64,000 nt of DNA, taken from the NCBI GenBank assembly GCA_035548515.1, contig DASZSW010000001.1:62001-126000 (forward strand). Direction: 5' to 3'. The notes below the pieces were generated by a model. It did not search any database. It was not told where the DNA came from and saw only the letters and a list, made by a program, of their open reading frames with translations. Within the stretch, counting starts at the first letter, position 1, and each line of letters begins with the position of its first letter. Of this stretch, positions 50,675 to 59,712 are shown piece by piece. The DNA comes from DASZQY01 sp035548515. Its GTDB lineage: Bacteria > Pseudomonadota > Alphaproteobacteria > Rhizobiales > Kaistiaceae. Position numbers and translations under genes: made by a program.

Positions 50675-51556
50675 CTAGCGACGGTTCTGCCAGCCCCGCC
50701 GGGCCGCCTCTGCGTGGCCTCTCGAGTCGCCGGACCAACCGCCCTGCCCGCCGCCACTGCGTGAGGAATAGCGGCGCTCGTCGTCATTGTCGTCCCGGCC
50801 GCGATCGTTATCGTCGCGACCGCGGTGTCGCTGGTTCTCGTCCGAGCCCCGATCCCGGGACGAGCGCTCGTCGTCCCAATTTCCGCGGGCGCGTTCCGAC
50901 CGGCCTTCATAGCCGCGTTCGCCGCGACGCTCGTCGTCAGGCCCACGCCGGTTTACTTCTCCGCGGTCCCATTCCTGCCGGTCATCGCTTCCGTAACGGC
51001 CGTACTGATCGCGCTCCGACGTCCGATAGCCACCGGGGCGGCCGTAGTCGTCCTCGTGCCGGAAACGGCCGCGCTCGTCACGGTCACGATTCTCGCTGCC
51101 TTCACGGTGATCGTCATTCTCGAAGCGACCATAGTCGTCACGGTCGCGACCGGAACGGTACGAGCCGCCGCGGCCCTGATACCGATCGTCCTGCCTCTCG
51201 AAGCGTCCGTGCTCGTCGCGCTCGCGTCCGACGCTCCGCGAAGGTTCGCGCGAGCGATAGTCCCCACGCATAGCGCGGTCGTCGTCATAGTCCCGCTCCG
51301 CCTCGCGGCCGCGGCCGGTATTGCGGTGCTGGCGATGATCATCGTCGCTGGTGAAGCGGCCGTTCTCATCGCGGTCGCGGTTCTGAAACTGTCGGTTCAT
51401 TGCGTACTCCTCTCTCGACTCGTGGTCACGCGACGGGGGCTTGCGTGCCTGCGCCTTCGCTTGGCCTTTGGATTTTGATGGGGACCTCGAGGTCGTCGCA
51501 GACGCGCGTTTACGCTGCGAGCGGCCGCTGCTCGTTGGCTTTTTCATCGGTACCAT
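50675..51556 (-). CDS. Highly charged RDxxGRF-repeat stress protein
   Basis: Up to 293 residues, almost entirely Arg, Asp, Glu, Gly and Ser. Five units of the form RDRDxxGRFxxxDD occur (RDRDENGRFTSDDD, RERDEHGRFERQDD, RDRDDYGRFENDD, RDRDERGRFRHEDD, SERDQYGRYGSDD); the C terminus is GHAEAARRGWQNRR, a motif I recall from alphaproteobacterial stress proteins. The first 50 residues are basic and histone-tail-like. AGGAG lies 6 bases before an in-frame ATG at 51400, which would give 241 residues; the start at 51556 (or 51547) fits the promoter distance better. Probably disordered. Confidence 0.7.
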   Translation of the reverse strand: MVPMKKPTSSGRSQRKRASATTSRSPSKSKGQAKAQARKPPSRDHESREEYAMNRQFQNRDRDENGRFTSDDDHRQHRNTGRGREAERDYDDDRAMRGDYRSREPSRSVGRERDEHGRFERQDDRYQGRGGSYRSGRDRDDYGRFENDDHREGSENRDRDERGRFRHEDDYGRPGGYRTSERDQYGRYGSDDRQEWDRGEVNRRGPDDERRGERGYEGRSERARGNWDDERSSRDRGSDENQRHRGRDDNDRGRDDNDDERRYSSRSGGGQGGWSGDSRGHAEAARRGWQNRR

Positions 51557-51610
51557 CTTGTTCGCGTTGTCGCGGAGGGTGCGTCGCCCGCGCCGTTCCG
51601 CTCGGACGAC

Positions 51611-51635
51611 AACGGCACGCTGTGCGAGATGTTCC
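51611..51635 (-). promoter_or_regulatory. EcfG-type promoter of the RDxxGRF-repeat gene
   Basis: Minus strand GGAAC (51635-51631), 16 bases, CGTT (51614-51611). Perfect match, 54 bases from the start at 51556. Confidence 0.75.
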
Positions 51636-51770
51636 AGCCCGCGGCGATTTTCATTGTTGGCGGTGTGACTTGCGGTCGTCGTCGGCTCGCCGTTACTCTC
51701 GCGGCCGGGTGTGGGGAGCGATTGCTTGGCGCGGGCGGTTCTGACTGAAGCGACACTGCCGGATTTCGGG

Positions 51771-53120
51771 ATGCCGACGGAGCAGCCGGAGGTACCGAAG
51801 TCGATCTACGCCACACGGCTCGCGGGTTTTGTCGACCGGTTCCGCGCCGCGAACTTCGACGCCGTCGTCGTCTACGCTGACCGCGAGCACTCGGCGAACA
51901 TCTCTTACCTAACCGGGTTCGATCCGCGGTTCGAAGAAGCGCTGATGGTGGTGTTGCCGCGGCGCACTCCCGTGCTGCTCGCTGGGCCCGAGAATCGCGG
52001 CTTCGCGGCGACAGCGAAGATCGACCTCGAGGTGGTGCTTTATCCGCCGTTCGGGTTGATGGGACAGGACCGCAGCAAGACGCGGCCCCTCGCCGACGTG
52101 TTGCGCGAAGCGGGGCTGAGCGGGGGTGCCAAGGTCGGCGTGGTCGGCTGGAAATATTACAGCGCCGCGGAGGCTGCGGCGCCGGACGACTGGTCCGAGG
52201 CGCCCTCTTTCATCGTGGATACGCTGCGCGCCATCGTTGGCGCGTCCGGCCGCGTCGCCAATGCGAATGGGCTGCTGATGCATTCTTCCACCGGCATGCG
52301 CGCCGTGAACGAGATCGAGCAGATCGCGGCATTCGAGTTTGCCGCGTGTCACACCTCCGAGGCGGTGAAGGCGGTCGTGCGCGGCGTCAGTCCTGGCATG
52401 ACAGAGCATACGGCCGCGCGGCTGCTAGCGCCGATCGGGCTGCCGCTCAGCTGCCACACGATGCTTTCCGCGGGGCCGCGCGCGTTTTTCGGGTTGGGGA
52501 GTCCCGGCCACCGCGTCATGGAGCGCGGTGATCCATTCACAACGGCATTCGGCGTGTGGGGTGCGCTCAATTGTCGTGCGGGGTGGCTAGTCGAAGATGC
52601 CGGCGAGTTGCCTGCACCGATCCGCGATTACGTTGAGCGACTCGTGGCGCCGTACTTCCTTGCGGTTGCCGACTGGTACGAAGCGATCGGCATCGGCGTG
52701 ACCGGCGGCGAGCTTGACGCCATCGTCAAGCGCCGGATCGGCGATCCTTTCTTCGGCCTTTTCCTTCCGCCGGGACATCTCATCCATATCGACGAGTGGA
52801 TGAACACCCCGATCTACCCTGGCAGCGCCGAGCGCCTGCAGTCGGGCCAGGCGATTCAGGTCGATGTCATTCCCGCGACGGGTTCGGCGTACTTCACTTC
52901 AAACATGGAGGATGGCATTGCGCTGCTCGATGTCCGTGGCCGCGCTCAATTCGCCGAGCGCTACCCGCATGCATGGCAACGCATCGTCGCCAGGCGCGCC
53001 TTCATGGCTGATGTGATTGGCATCCGGCTCAAGGACGAAGTTCTACCGCTATGCAACATAGCGGCCGCCTTGCCGCCGTTTATTCTTGCACCGCAGCGCA
53101 TCATGACAGTGCGGCAGTAA
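51771..53120 (+). CDS. M24-family (creatinase/Xaa-Pro dipeptidase-like) protein, metal site incomplete
   Basis: A 449-residue pita-bread-fold protein. The N-terminal creatinase-like domain (AVVVYADREHSANISYLTGF) is clear. In the C-terminal domain PPGHLIHIDEW keeps the His region and SNMEDGIALLD a late Glu, but the Asp pair expected after the substrate-side strand is missing (PFTTAFGVWGALNCRAGW) and the first Glu is replaced (LQSGQAIQVDVIP). It may be a non-metallo member such as creatinase-like amidinohydrolases. The ATG at 51771 was chosen; GTG at 51711 is possible. It precedes the xyl operon by 192 bases. Confidence 0.75.
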   Translation: MPTEQPEVPKSIYATRLAGFVDRFRAANFDAVVVYADREHSANISYLTGFDPRFEEALMVVLPRRTPVLLAGPENRGFAATAKIDLEVVLYPPFGLMGQDRSKTRPLADVLREAGLSGGAKVGVVGWKYYSAAEAAAPDDWSEAPSFIVDTLRAIVGASGRVANANGLLMHSSTGMRAVNEIEQIAAFEFAACHTSEAVKAVVRGVSPGMTEHTAARLLAPIGLPLSCHTMLSAGPRAFFGLGSPGHRVMERGDPFTTAFGVWGALNCRAGWLVEDAGELPAPIRDYVERLVAPYFLAVADWYEAIGIGVTGGELDAIVKRRIGDPFFGLFLPPGHLIHIDEWMNTPIYPGSAERLQSGQAIQVDVIPATGSAYFTSNMEDGIALLDVRGRAQFAERYPHAWQRIVARRAFMADVIGIRLKDEVLPLCNIAAALPPFILAPQRIMTVRQ

Positions 53121-53312
53121 GGCGCGCGGCGCGCTGCCGGGCTGGATGATTGACGTACCTCACGCGGCCTCATACAAGGGTCGCGTGCGGACAGGGGGCG
53201 CTTCGCGTTTCCCGGCCCGGAAGAACGCGGAGCGCGCGGGGAGGAGCAACGAACTCACCCCAGCTATCACGCGCTCCAACAAACATTCGCAACGGAAGAG
53301 GGAGAGAATACC

Positions 53313-54350
53313 GTGAAGAAACTCCTGACTATGGCGGTCGCAGCGGCGGGCATGATGCTCACCGTTGGTATCGCCTCCGCCCAGACCGTCGTCGGCGTTT
53401 CGTGGAACAACTTCCAGGAAGAGCGCTGGAAGACTGACGAAGCCGCGATCAAGGCCGTGCTCGACGCCGCCGGCGCCAAGTACATCTCGACCGACGCGCA
53501 GTCGTCGGCCGACAAGCAGCTTACCGACGTCGAGAACCTGATCTCGCAGGGCGCCAACGCCCTGATCGTTCTCGCGCAGGACTCGGATGCCATCCAGCCG
53601 GCCGTTCAGAAGGCCGTCGACGCGGGCATCCCGGTTATCGGTTACGACCGCCTGATCGAGAACCCGAAGGCGTTCTACATCACCTTCGACAACAAGGGCG
53701 TCGGCGTCCTCCAGGCGAAGGCCGTTTACGCGGCCAAGGCGAAGGGCAACTACGCGATCATCAAGGGCAACTCGGCTGACCCGAACGCGGACTTCCTGCG
53801 CGCGGGCATCGAGGAAGTCATCGGTGCTGCGGTCAAGTCTGGCGACATCAAGATCGTCGGCGAGACCTACACCGACAACTGGGATCCGGCGAACGCCCAG
53901 AAGGAAATGGAACAAATTCTGACCGCCAACAACAACAAGGTCGATGCCGTCGTGTCTGAGAACGACGGTATGGCTGGTGGCGTCGTTGCCGCCCTCGCCG
54001 CGCAGGGCCTTGCTGGTCAGGTTCCGGTCTCGGGTCAGGACGGCGACCACGCCGCTCTGAACCGCGTTGCTCTCGGCACGCAGACCGTCTCGGTCTGGAA
54101 AGACGCTCGCGAGCTCGGCAAGCAGGCCGCCACGGTCGCTCTGGCTTTGGCCGGCGGCACGGCGATCGACAAGGTCTCTGGTGCGGTGAAGTTCAGCGGC
54201 GGCCCCAAGAAGGTCGAGATGAACTCGCTGTTCCTGGCGCCGGTTCCGATCACGGCCGACAACCTCGACGTCGTGATCGACGCGAAGTGGATCACGAAGG
54301 ACGAAGTCTGCAAGGGCGTTCCGGCAGGCAAGGTCAAGGTCTGCGGCTAA
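53313..54350 (+). CDS. xylF: Sugar ABC transporter substrate-binding protein, xylose type
   Basis: A 345-residue periplasmic binding protein: signal peptide MKKLLTMAVAAAGMMLTVGI ending ASA, then the type I sugar-binding fold (VVGVSWNNFQEERWKTDEAA, GANALIVLAQDSDAIQPAVQ, VIGYDRLIENPKAFYITFDN, VSENDGMAGGVVAAL, VSGQDGDHAAL). These blocks match XylF; other pentoses are possible. The start is GTG after GGGAGAGA. It is followed by a strong hairpin and then xylH and xylG. Confidence 0.9.
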   Translation: MKKLLTMAVAAAGMMLTVGIASAQTVVGVSWNNFQEERWKTDEAAIKAVLDAAGAKYISTDAQSSADKQLTDVENLISQGANALIVLAQDSDAIQPAVQKAVDAGIPVIGYDRLIENPKAFYITFDNKGVGVLQAKAVYAAKAKGNYAIIKGNSADPNADFLRAGIEEVIGAAVKSGDIKIVGETYTDNWDPANAQKEMEQILTANNNKVDAVVSENDGMAGGVVAALAAQGLAGQVPVSGQDGDHAALNRVALGTQTVSVWKDARELGKQAATVALALAGGTAIDKVSGAVKFSGGPKKVEMNSLFLAPVPITADNLDVVIDAKWITKDEVCKGVPAGKVKVCG

Positions 54351-54369
54351 TACCGCGACAGCAAATCGT

Positions 54370-54405
54370 CCACGCCGCCGGTGAGTCCGGCGGCGTGGAT
54401 TTTGT
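54370..54405 (+). terminator. Intra-operon hairpin after xylF
   Basis: CCACGCCGCCGG (54370-54381) pairs perfectly with CCGGCGGCGTGG (54387-54398) across a 5-base loop, followed by ATTTTGTT. It is likely a partial terminator or 3' stabiliser that keeps xylF transcript above xylHG, as is common for binding-protein genes. Confidence 0.65.
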
Positions 54406-54466
54406 TATATGGTTCAGCGTCGATTTGCCGGCGGGGCGAGCCGGTCGGGAGCGCTAAGACAAGACG

Positions 54467-55786
54467 ATGGCTGAAGTCACAGGGACGGCGCCACAGATTC
54501 GCACGGCCGCTGGCGGCGGCATTGTCCGAAATTTCCTCCAGGCAACCGAGGTAGATGCCCGGCTGCTGGGAATGATCGTTGCCCTTGCCATCATCTGGGT
54601 TGGCTTCCAGTTCGCCTCGGGCGGCGTCTTTCTGACACCGCGCAATCTTTGGAACCTGTCGGTTCAGACCGCGACCATTGCGGTACTGGCGAATGGCATG
54701 GTCCTCATCATTGTCTCGCGCAACATCGATCTGTCCGTCGGGTCGCTGATGGGCTTCGTCGGAATGATCATGGGTGCGCTGCAGACCGAGCTGCTGCCCG
54801 CCTACTTCGGCTACGACCACGCGACAAACTGGGTTCTCGCGGTCGGCGCCGGCGTTGTTTCTGGCGCGCTTCTCGGCGCCTTCCAGGGTTTCATCATCGC
54901 CTATCTGCAGGTGCCCGCGTTCATCGTTACGCTCGGCGGCTTGCTTGTTTGGCGCGGCGCGGCCTGGTGGGTCGCGAGCGGCAAGACGCTGGCGCCGCTC
55001 GATACGACATTCCAGATTTTCGGCGGCGGCGGAGCGGCTGGCTCGATCGGCGCGACCTGGAGCTGGATCGTCGGAATCATCGCCTGCGTGGCGATCATTG
55101 CCAGCATCTTCAACGGCCGCCGCCAACGGCGGCGTTTTCAGTTCCCGCTGCGCCCCGTGTGGGCCGAGATCACTCTCGGCGTTATCGGCTGCGTGGCGGC
55201 GCTTGGCGCCGTGACGGTGATCAACGCCTATCCGATGCCTGTCGGCCTGGCGCGCACCTACGCGGAGCAGCACAACATCCCAATCCCGGAGAGCGGCAGC
55301 CTGTTCATCTCGCTCGGAATTGCTGTCCCTGTGCTGATCGCGCTTGGATGCGCGATCGTCGTGCAGTTCCTGTCGACGCGCACGCGCTTCGGCCGTTACG
55401 TTTTCGCCATAGGTGGCAATCCCGATGCCGCGGTACTCGGCGGCATCAACACACGCTGGGTGATTCTCAAGACGTTCGTTCTGATGGGCGTACTCTGCGG
55501 CATCGCCGCAGTCATCGCGACCGCGCGCCTCAACGCGGCGACCAATTCGCTCGGTACCAACAATGAGCTTTACACCATCGCGGCGACGGTGATCGGCGGC
55601 ACTTCATTTGCCGGTGGCATCGGCACCATCTGGGGCGCCATGCTGGGTGCGCTGCTCATGCAGTCGCTGCAGTCGGGCATGCAGCTCATGGGGATCGATT
55701 CTCCGTTGCAGGCGATCGTCGTCGGTATTGTGCTGGTGCTTGCGGTGGGCATCGACACCGCCTACCGCCGACTGCGGGTGGGTTGA
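54467..55786 (+). CDS. xylH: Sugar ABC transporter permease, xylose type
   Basis: A 439-residue inner-membrane permease with about ten to twelve helices. RNIDLSVGSLMGFVGMIMGA, FIIAYLQVPAFIVTLGGLLV, FAIGGNPDAAVLGGINTRW and TIAATVIGGTSFAGGIGTIW are hallmarks of the BPD_transp_2 family of sugar permeases. It lies after xylF and 3 bases before xylG. Confidence 0.92.
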   Translation: MAEVTGTAPQIRTAAGGGIVRNFLQATEVDARLLGMIVALAIIWVGFQFASGGVFLTPRNLWNLSVQTATIAVLANGMVLIIVSRNIDLSVGSLMGFVGMIMGALQTELLPAYFGYDHATNWVLAVGAGVVSGALLGAFQGFIIAYLQVPAFIVTLGGLLVWRGAAWWVASGKTLAPLDTTFQIFGGGGAAGSIGATWSWIVGIIACVAIIASIFNGRRQRRRFQFPLRPVWAEITLGVIGCVAALGAVTVINAYPMPVGLARTYAEQHNIPIPESGSLFISLGIAVPVLIALGCAIVVQFLSTRTRFGRYVFAIGGNPDAAVLGGINTRWVILKTFVLMGVLCGIAAVIATARLNAATNSLGTNNELYTIAATVIGGTSFAGGIGTIWGAMLGALLMQSLQSGMQLMGIDSPLQAIVVGIVLVLAVGIDTAYRRLRVG

Positions 55787-55789
55787 GCC

Positions 55790-56599
55790 ATGGACGACGT
55801 CGCGACGCCTTCCGTCTCCGCTGCAGGCAGCGTTCCGCTGGTGGAACTGCGTGAAATATCGGTTGCCTTCGGCGGTATCCACGCCGTCGAGCGCGCAACC
55901 ATCACCCTCTTTTCCGGCGAGGTCATGGCTCTGGTCGGCGGCAACGGTGCCGGCAAGTCTACGCTGATGCGCGTGCTGTCGGGCGCCCAGCGTCGCGACT
56001 CCGGGGATATCCTGATCGACGGCAAGCCGGTGACCATCACCAACCCGCGGGATGCCAAGAATCTCGGCATCGAGACGATCTACCAGACGCTGGCGCTCGC
56101 CGATAACATCGACGCCGCCGGCAACATGTTCCTTGGCCGCGAGCTGCTTACCGCGACGGGCACGTTGGATGACGTCGCCATGGAAGCGGCCACGCGCAAA
56201 GTCATGGGCCGCCTCAACCCGCTGTTCGTGCGCTTCAAGAATCCGGTGGTGACCTTATCCGGCGGTCAACGCCAGTCGGTCGCCATCGCGCGCGCGATCC
56301 ACTTCAACGCGCGCATCCTGATCATGGACGAACCGACCGCCGCCCTCGGTCCGGCGGAGAGCGAGCAGGTACGCCAGCTCATCCGGCAGCTCAAAAAGGA
56401 GGGCATCGGCATCTTCCTGATCAGCCACGAAATTCATGACGTGTTCGATCTTGCTGACCGCATCACCGTGATGAAAACCGGCCGACTGGTTGGGACCGTC
56501 CGCCCGAGCGAAGTCACCTCGGATGAGGTGCTTGCGATGATCATCGCGGGGACAATCCCCGCGGCGCTTAGAGGGAAAGTCGAAACAACGGGAGCGTAA
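55790..56599 (+). CDS. xylG: Sugar ABC transporter ATP-binding protein, single-domain
   Basis: A 269-residue ATPase: Walker A VGGNGAGKSTLMRVLSG, Q loop TIYQTLAL, signature LSGGQRQSVAIARAI, Walker B ILIMDEPTAALGP, H loop LISHEIHDV. It has one nucleotide-binding domain, whereas the E. coli XylG type has two fused, so it probably works as a homodimer. Only 7 bases separate its stop from the haloperoxidase-like gene. Confidence 0.92.
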   Translation: MDDVATPSVSAAGSVPLVELREISVAFGGIHAVERATITLFSGEVMALVGGNGAGKSTLMRVLSGAQRRDSGDILIDGKPVTITNPRDAKNLGIETIYQTLALADNIDAAGNMFLGRELLTATGTLDDVAMEAATRKVMGRLNPLFVRFKNPVVTLSGGQRQSVAIARAIHFNARILIMDEPTAALGPAESEQVRQLIRQLKKEGIGIFLISHEIHDVFDLADRITVMKTGRLVGTVRPSEVTSDEVLAMIIAGTIPAALRGKVETTGA

Positions 56600-56606
56600 A
56601 AACATC

Positions 56607-57923
56607 ATGCGTATTCGCCGTGTCGCGATGGCCGGGGCCATCGCGTTGGCGTGGCTGGGGGGAAATGCACAGGCGGCGCAGACGCCGCCGGAGGAAGTGG
56701 CGCGGACGTGGACCAACATGGTCCTGCTGCTTACACGTCACACTCCCACCTACACCCCTCCTGTCGCGAGCCGGACTTTCGCCTATCTCAGCGTCGCGGC
56801 CTATGAGGCCGTCGCCTCCGGCTCCGACAAGTTGCAGACGCTGGCGGGCCAGCTCAACGAGCTCACGCCGTCGCCACAGCGCGAGGCCGGCCAGACCTAC
56901 GACAATTCCGTGATCCTTGAGGCCACCATGTCGGCGGTCATCAAGAAGATGTTCGAGAACACCGGGCCGACGGGGCTTCGGGCCTACGACGCGCTGGCTG
57001 TCAAGCTCGAAGCTTCGACACAGGAAGGCGTCACGGCCGATGTCGTCGATCGGAGCAAGGCTTACGGCGCTTCGGTCGCTGCCCACATCCTCGATTGGGC
57101 GAAAACAGACGGCGGCGACGTCGTCACCAACATGGGCTTCCCCGAGGCTGGCGGCGACTACAAGCTCAACCCCGCGCCCGGCCATTGGCTGCCGACCAAC
57201 GTCATCGTGCAGCAGCAGCTGCCGCTCCTGCCGAAGTGGGGCGAGAACCGTCCCTTTGCCATGCCGAGGGATGGCAAGTGCGATCCGCCGCCCGCGCTGG
57301 AGTACAGCGAGGATCCGAATTCGGCGTTCTACAAGGAAGCCAAGGAAGTCTACGACACGAAAAACAACCTGACGCCGGAGCAGCAGGCAATCGCGCGCTT
57401 CTGGTCGGACGATCCGATGTTGTCGTGGACGCCACCGGGGCACTGGATTTCGATCGTCCTGCAGATCCTGGCGCGCGATCAGGTCCCGCTGGAGAAGAGC
57501 GTCGATATCCTGGCCCGCCTCAGCGTGGCGGAAGCCGACGCATTCATCGGCTGCTGGAAGACGAAGTACGTCTACGATCTCATCCGTCCGCTCACCTACA
57601 TCAAAAAGGTGATCGATCCCAAATGGGAAACGCTGATCAACACGCCGCCCTTCCCTGAATATACGAGCGGCCACAGTGTGGCCTCGGCAGCGGCGGCGTT
57701 GGTTCTCACTACCGCGTTCGGAGACAATTTCGCCTTCGACGACAGCACCGGCAAAGGCGATGGGCTGGGCCCACGTCACTTCGCGAGCTTCAATGAAGCC
57801 GCTGAACAGGCGGGCATCTCGCGCCTCTACGGCGGGATCCACTTCCGTGCGGCGATCGAGAATGGCTTGGCCCAGGGGCGCTGCATCGGCGCTTACACCG
57901 TAGCCCTCAAGACGTTGAAGTGA
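56607..57923 (+). CDS. Exported vanadium-haloperoxidase/PAP2-like protein
   Basis: A 438-residue secreted protein: signal peptide (VAMAGAIALAWLGGNAQAA), then a vanadate-binding-type domain with KYVYDLIRP (KxxxxxxRP), PPFPEYTSGHSVASAAAAL (SGH) and SRLYGGIHFRAA (SRxxxxxH). The Asp often found four residues after the last His is Ala here. Family members are haloperoxidases or acid phosphatases, and the sequence alone does not decide. It is packed against xylG and the CRTAC1 gene, so it is in the same transcription unit. Confidence 0.82.
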   Translation: MRIRRVAMAGAIALAWLGGNAQAAQTPPEEVARTWTNMVLLLTRHTPTYTPPVASRTFAYLSVAAYEAVASGSDKLQTLAGQLNELTPSPQREAGQTYDNSVILEATMSAVIKKMFENTGPTGLRAYDALAVKLEASTQEGVTADVVDRSKAYGASVAAHILDWAKTDGGDVVTNMGFPEAGGDYKLNPAPGHWLPTNVIVQQQLPLLPKWGENRPFAMPRDGKCDPPPALEYSEDPNSAFYKEAKEVYDTKNNLTPEQQAIARFWSDDPMLSWTPPGHWISIVLQILARDQVPLEKSVDILARLSVAEADAFIGCWKTKYVYDLIRPLTYIKKVIDPKWETLINTPPFPEYTSGHSVASAAAALVLTTAFGDNFAFDDSTGKGDGLGPRHFASFNEAAEQAGISRLYGGIHFRAAIENGLAQGRCIGAYTVALKTLK

Positions 57924-57931
57924 GGCGAGCC

Positions 57932-59542
57932 ATGCGCACCCTTGATCTCCGCATCTTGATCGCCGCCCTTGCCGTCACGGCGACGGCAGAACACGCCACT
58001 GCGGCCGACGCGCCGGCGGTGCCGAGCTTCGTCGAGGAAACGGCGAGTTCAGGCATCAACAGCATTTACGCCGGCGAATGGCAGTACATGGTCGGCGGCG
58101 GCGTGGCGACCTTCGACTGCAACGGCGATGGCTTCCCAGACATGCTTCTGGCGGGTGGCGAAAAGCCGGCCACCTTTTATCGCAACGCCAGCGCCAAAGG
58201 CGGTGCACTGAAATTTGTCGCCGAGCAGAGCGGACTGGAGCTCGATGCCGTCACCGGCGCCTACCCGATCGATATCGACAGCGACGGGATCATGGACGTG
58301 GTGCTGCTGCGCGTCGGGCAGAGCGTGGTCATGCGCGGCCTCGGCGGCTGCAAGTTTGAGCGCGCCAACGACAAGTGGGCGTTTGACGGCGGCGATGCCT
58401 GGGCAACCGCCTTCGCGGCGGAGTGGGAGCACGGCGCCAAGTGGCCGACCCTCGCGATCGGCACCTATATCGACCGCACCAAGGACATCGAGCCCTGGGG
58501 CTCGTGCACCGACAACTGGCTGCTTCGGCCGAATGCTGACGCTGCCGGCTTCGGCCCGCGCATTCCCCTGACGCCGAGCTTCTGCACGTTGTCGATGCTG
58601 TTCACGGACTGGAACCGCTCCGGCACGGCGAGTCTGCGCGTCTCCAATGATCGCGAGTACTACCTCGGCGGCACGGAGCAGATGTGGAAGGTCGATCCAG
58701 GCCAGCCGCCGGCGCTCTACACGGCCAAGGATGGGTGGAAGCCGCTGAAAATCTGGGGAATGGGCATCGCCAGTGCTGACATCAACGGCGATGGCTACCC
58801 GGATTACTTCCTGACCAGCATGGCGGACAACAAGCTGCAGACGTTCACCACTGCGCCGGCCACCGGCACGCCGGTGAAGCCTGACTTCAAGGATATCGCG
58901 CTGTCCAAGAACGTCATCGCGCAGCGTCCATATACCGGCGGCGACGTGCGGCCGAGCACGGCGTGGCACGCGCAGTTCGAGGACGTGAACAACGACGGCC
59001 TGCTCGACCTGTTCGTCGCCAAGGGCAACGTCTCGAAGATGCCGGACTTCGCCCAGAACGATCCGAACAACCTTCTGATCCAGACCGCCGACGGCAAGTT
59101 CGTGGAAGTGGGCGACAAGGCCGGTGTCGCGAGCATGCAGACCTCGCGCGGCGGCGCCGTCGTCGATCTCAACCTCGACGGCCTCCTCGACATCGTTGTG
59201 GTCAACCGCTGGACCACGGCGCAGGTATGGCGCAACACCAGTACCAACGCCGGCCATTGGCTGCAGGTGAAGCTGTCAGAGCCCGCGCCCAACGTCGACG
59301 CGGTTGGCGCCTGGGTCGAGGTGCGCTGCAATGGGTCGGTGCTCCAGCGGGAAATCACATCCGGCGGTGGTCACGTCAGCGGCGAAGCCGGCTGGTGGCA
59401 TTTCGGCATTGGCAACGAGACAGCCGCGGAGGTGCGCGTTACCTGGCCGGACGGAACCCAAAGCGACTGGGGTCGTGTGGACGCGGACAAGTTCTACGTC
59501 GTCGCACGCGACAAACCGCCGGTGGCGTGGGATGCGAACTAG
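57932..59542 (+). CDS. Exported CRTAC1-type protein (FG-GAP repeats plus ASPIC/UnbV)
   Basis: A 536-residue secreted protein. After a signal peptide it has calcium-type FG-GAP loops DCNGDGFPD, DIDSDGIMD, DINGDGYPD, DVNNDGLLD and DLNLDGLLD forming a beta propeller, and a C-terminal ASPIC/UnbV domain (VGAWVEVRCNGSVLQREITS, GGGHVSGEAGWWHFGIG, VRVTWPDGTQSDWG). Function of such proteins in bacteria is unknown. The ATG at 57932 after GGCGAG was chosen. A paralogue lies 1.6 kb downstream. Confidence 0.85.
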   Translation: MRTLDLRILIAALAVTATAEHATAADAPAVPSFVEETASSGINSIYAGEWQYMVGGGVATFDCNGDGFPDMLLAGGEKPATFYRNASAKGGALKFVAEQSGLELDAVTGAYPIDIDSDGIMDVVLLRVGQSVVMRGLGGCKFERANDKWAFDGGDAWATAFAAEWEHGAKWPTLAIGTYIDRTKDIEPWGSCTDNWLLRPNADAAGFGPRIPLTPSFCTLSMLFTDWNRSGTASLRVSNDREYYLGGTEQMWKVDPGQPPALYTAKDGWKPLKIWGMGIASADINGDGYPDYFLTSMADNKLQTFTTAPATGTPVKPDFKDIALSKNVIAQRPYTGGDVRPSTAWHAQFEDVNNDGLLDLFVAKGNVSKMPDFAQNDPNNLLIQTADGKFVEVGDKAGVASMQTSRGGAVVDLNLDGLLDIVVVNRWTTAQVWRNTSTNAGHWLQVKLSEPAPNVDAVGAWVEVRCNGSVLQREITSGGGHVSGEAGWWHFGIGNETAAEVRVTWPDGTQSDWGRVDADKFYVVARDKPPVAWDAN

Positions 59543-59712
59543 TGGACTCTGCGCGGACGCAACCTTCGTCCGCCCGTTCTCATTGGCCTGTTGGGCTTTG
59601 AAGCGAGGCTGGGCGCAACCGTCGTCGGAGGGGTGACGCAAGCGGCACGGCTGCGGAGGCAGTCGTGCGGCAGCGCCTGGTTCGGACACTGCAAGCGTGT
59701 GGGAGGAAAGTC

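Noticed and set aside
50675..51400. Repeated DNA in the RDxxGRF gene as a CRISPR array or tandem repeat locus
   Set aside because: Repeat units vary in sequence and spacing and lie in one open frame; they are protein repeats.
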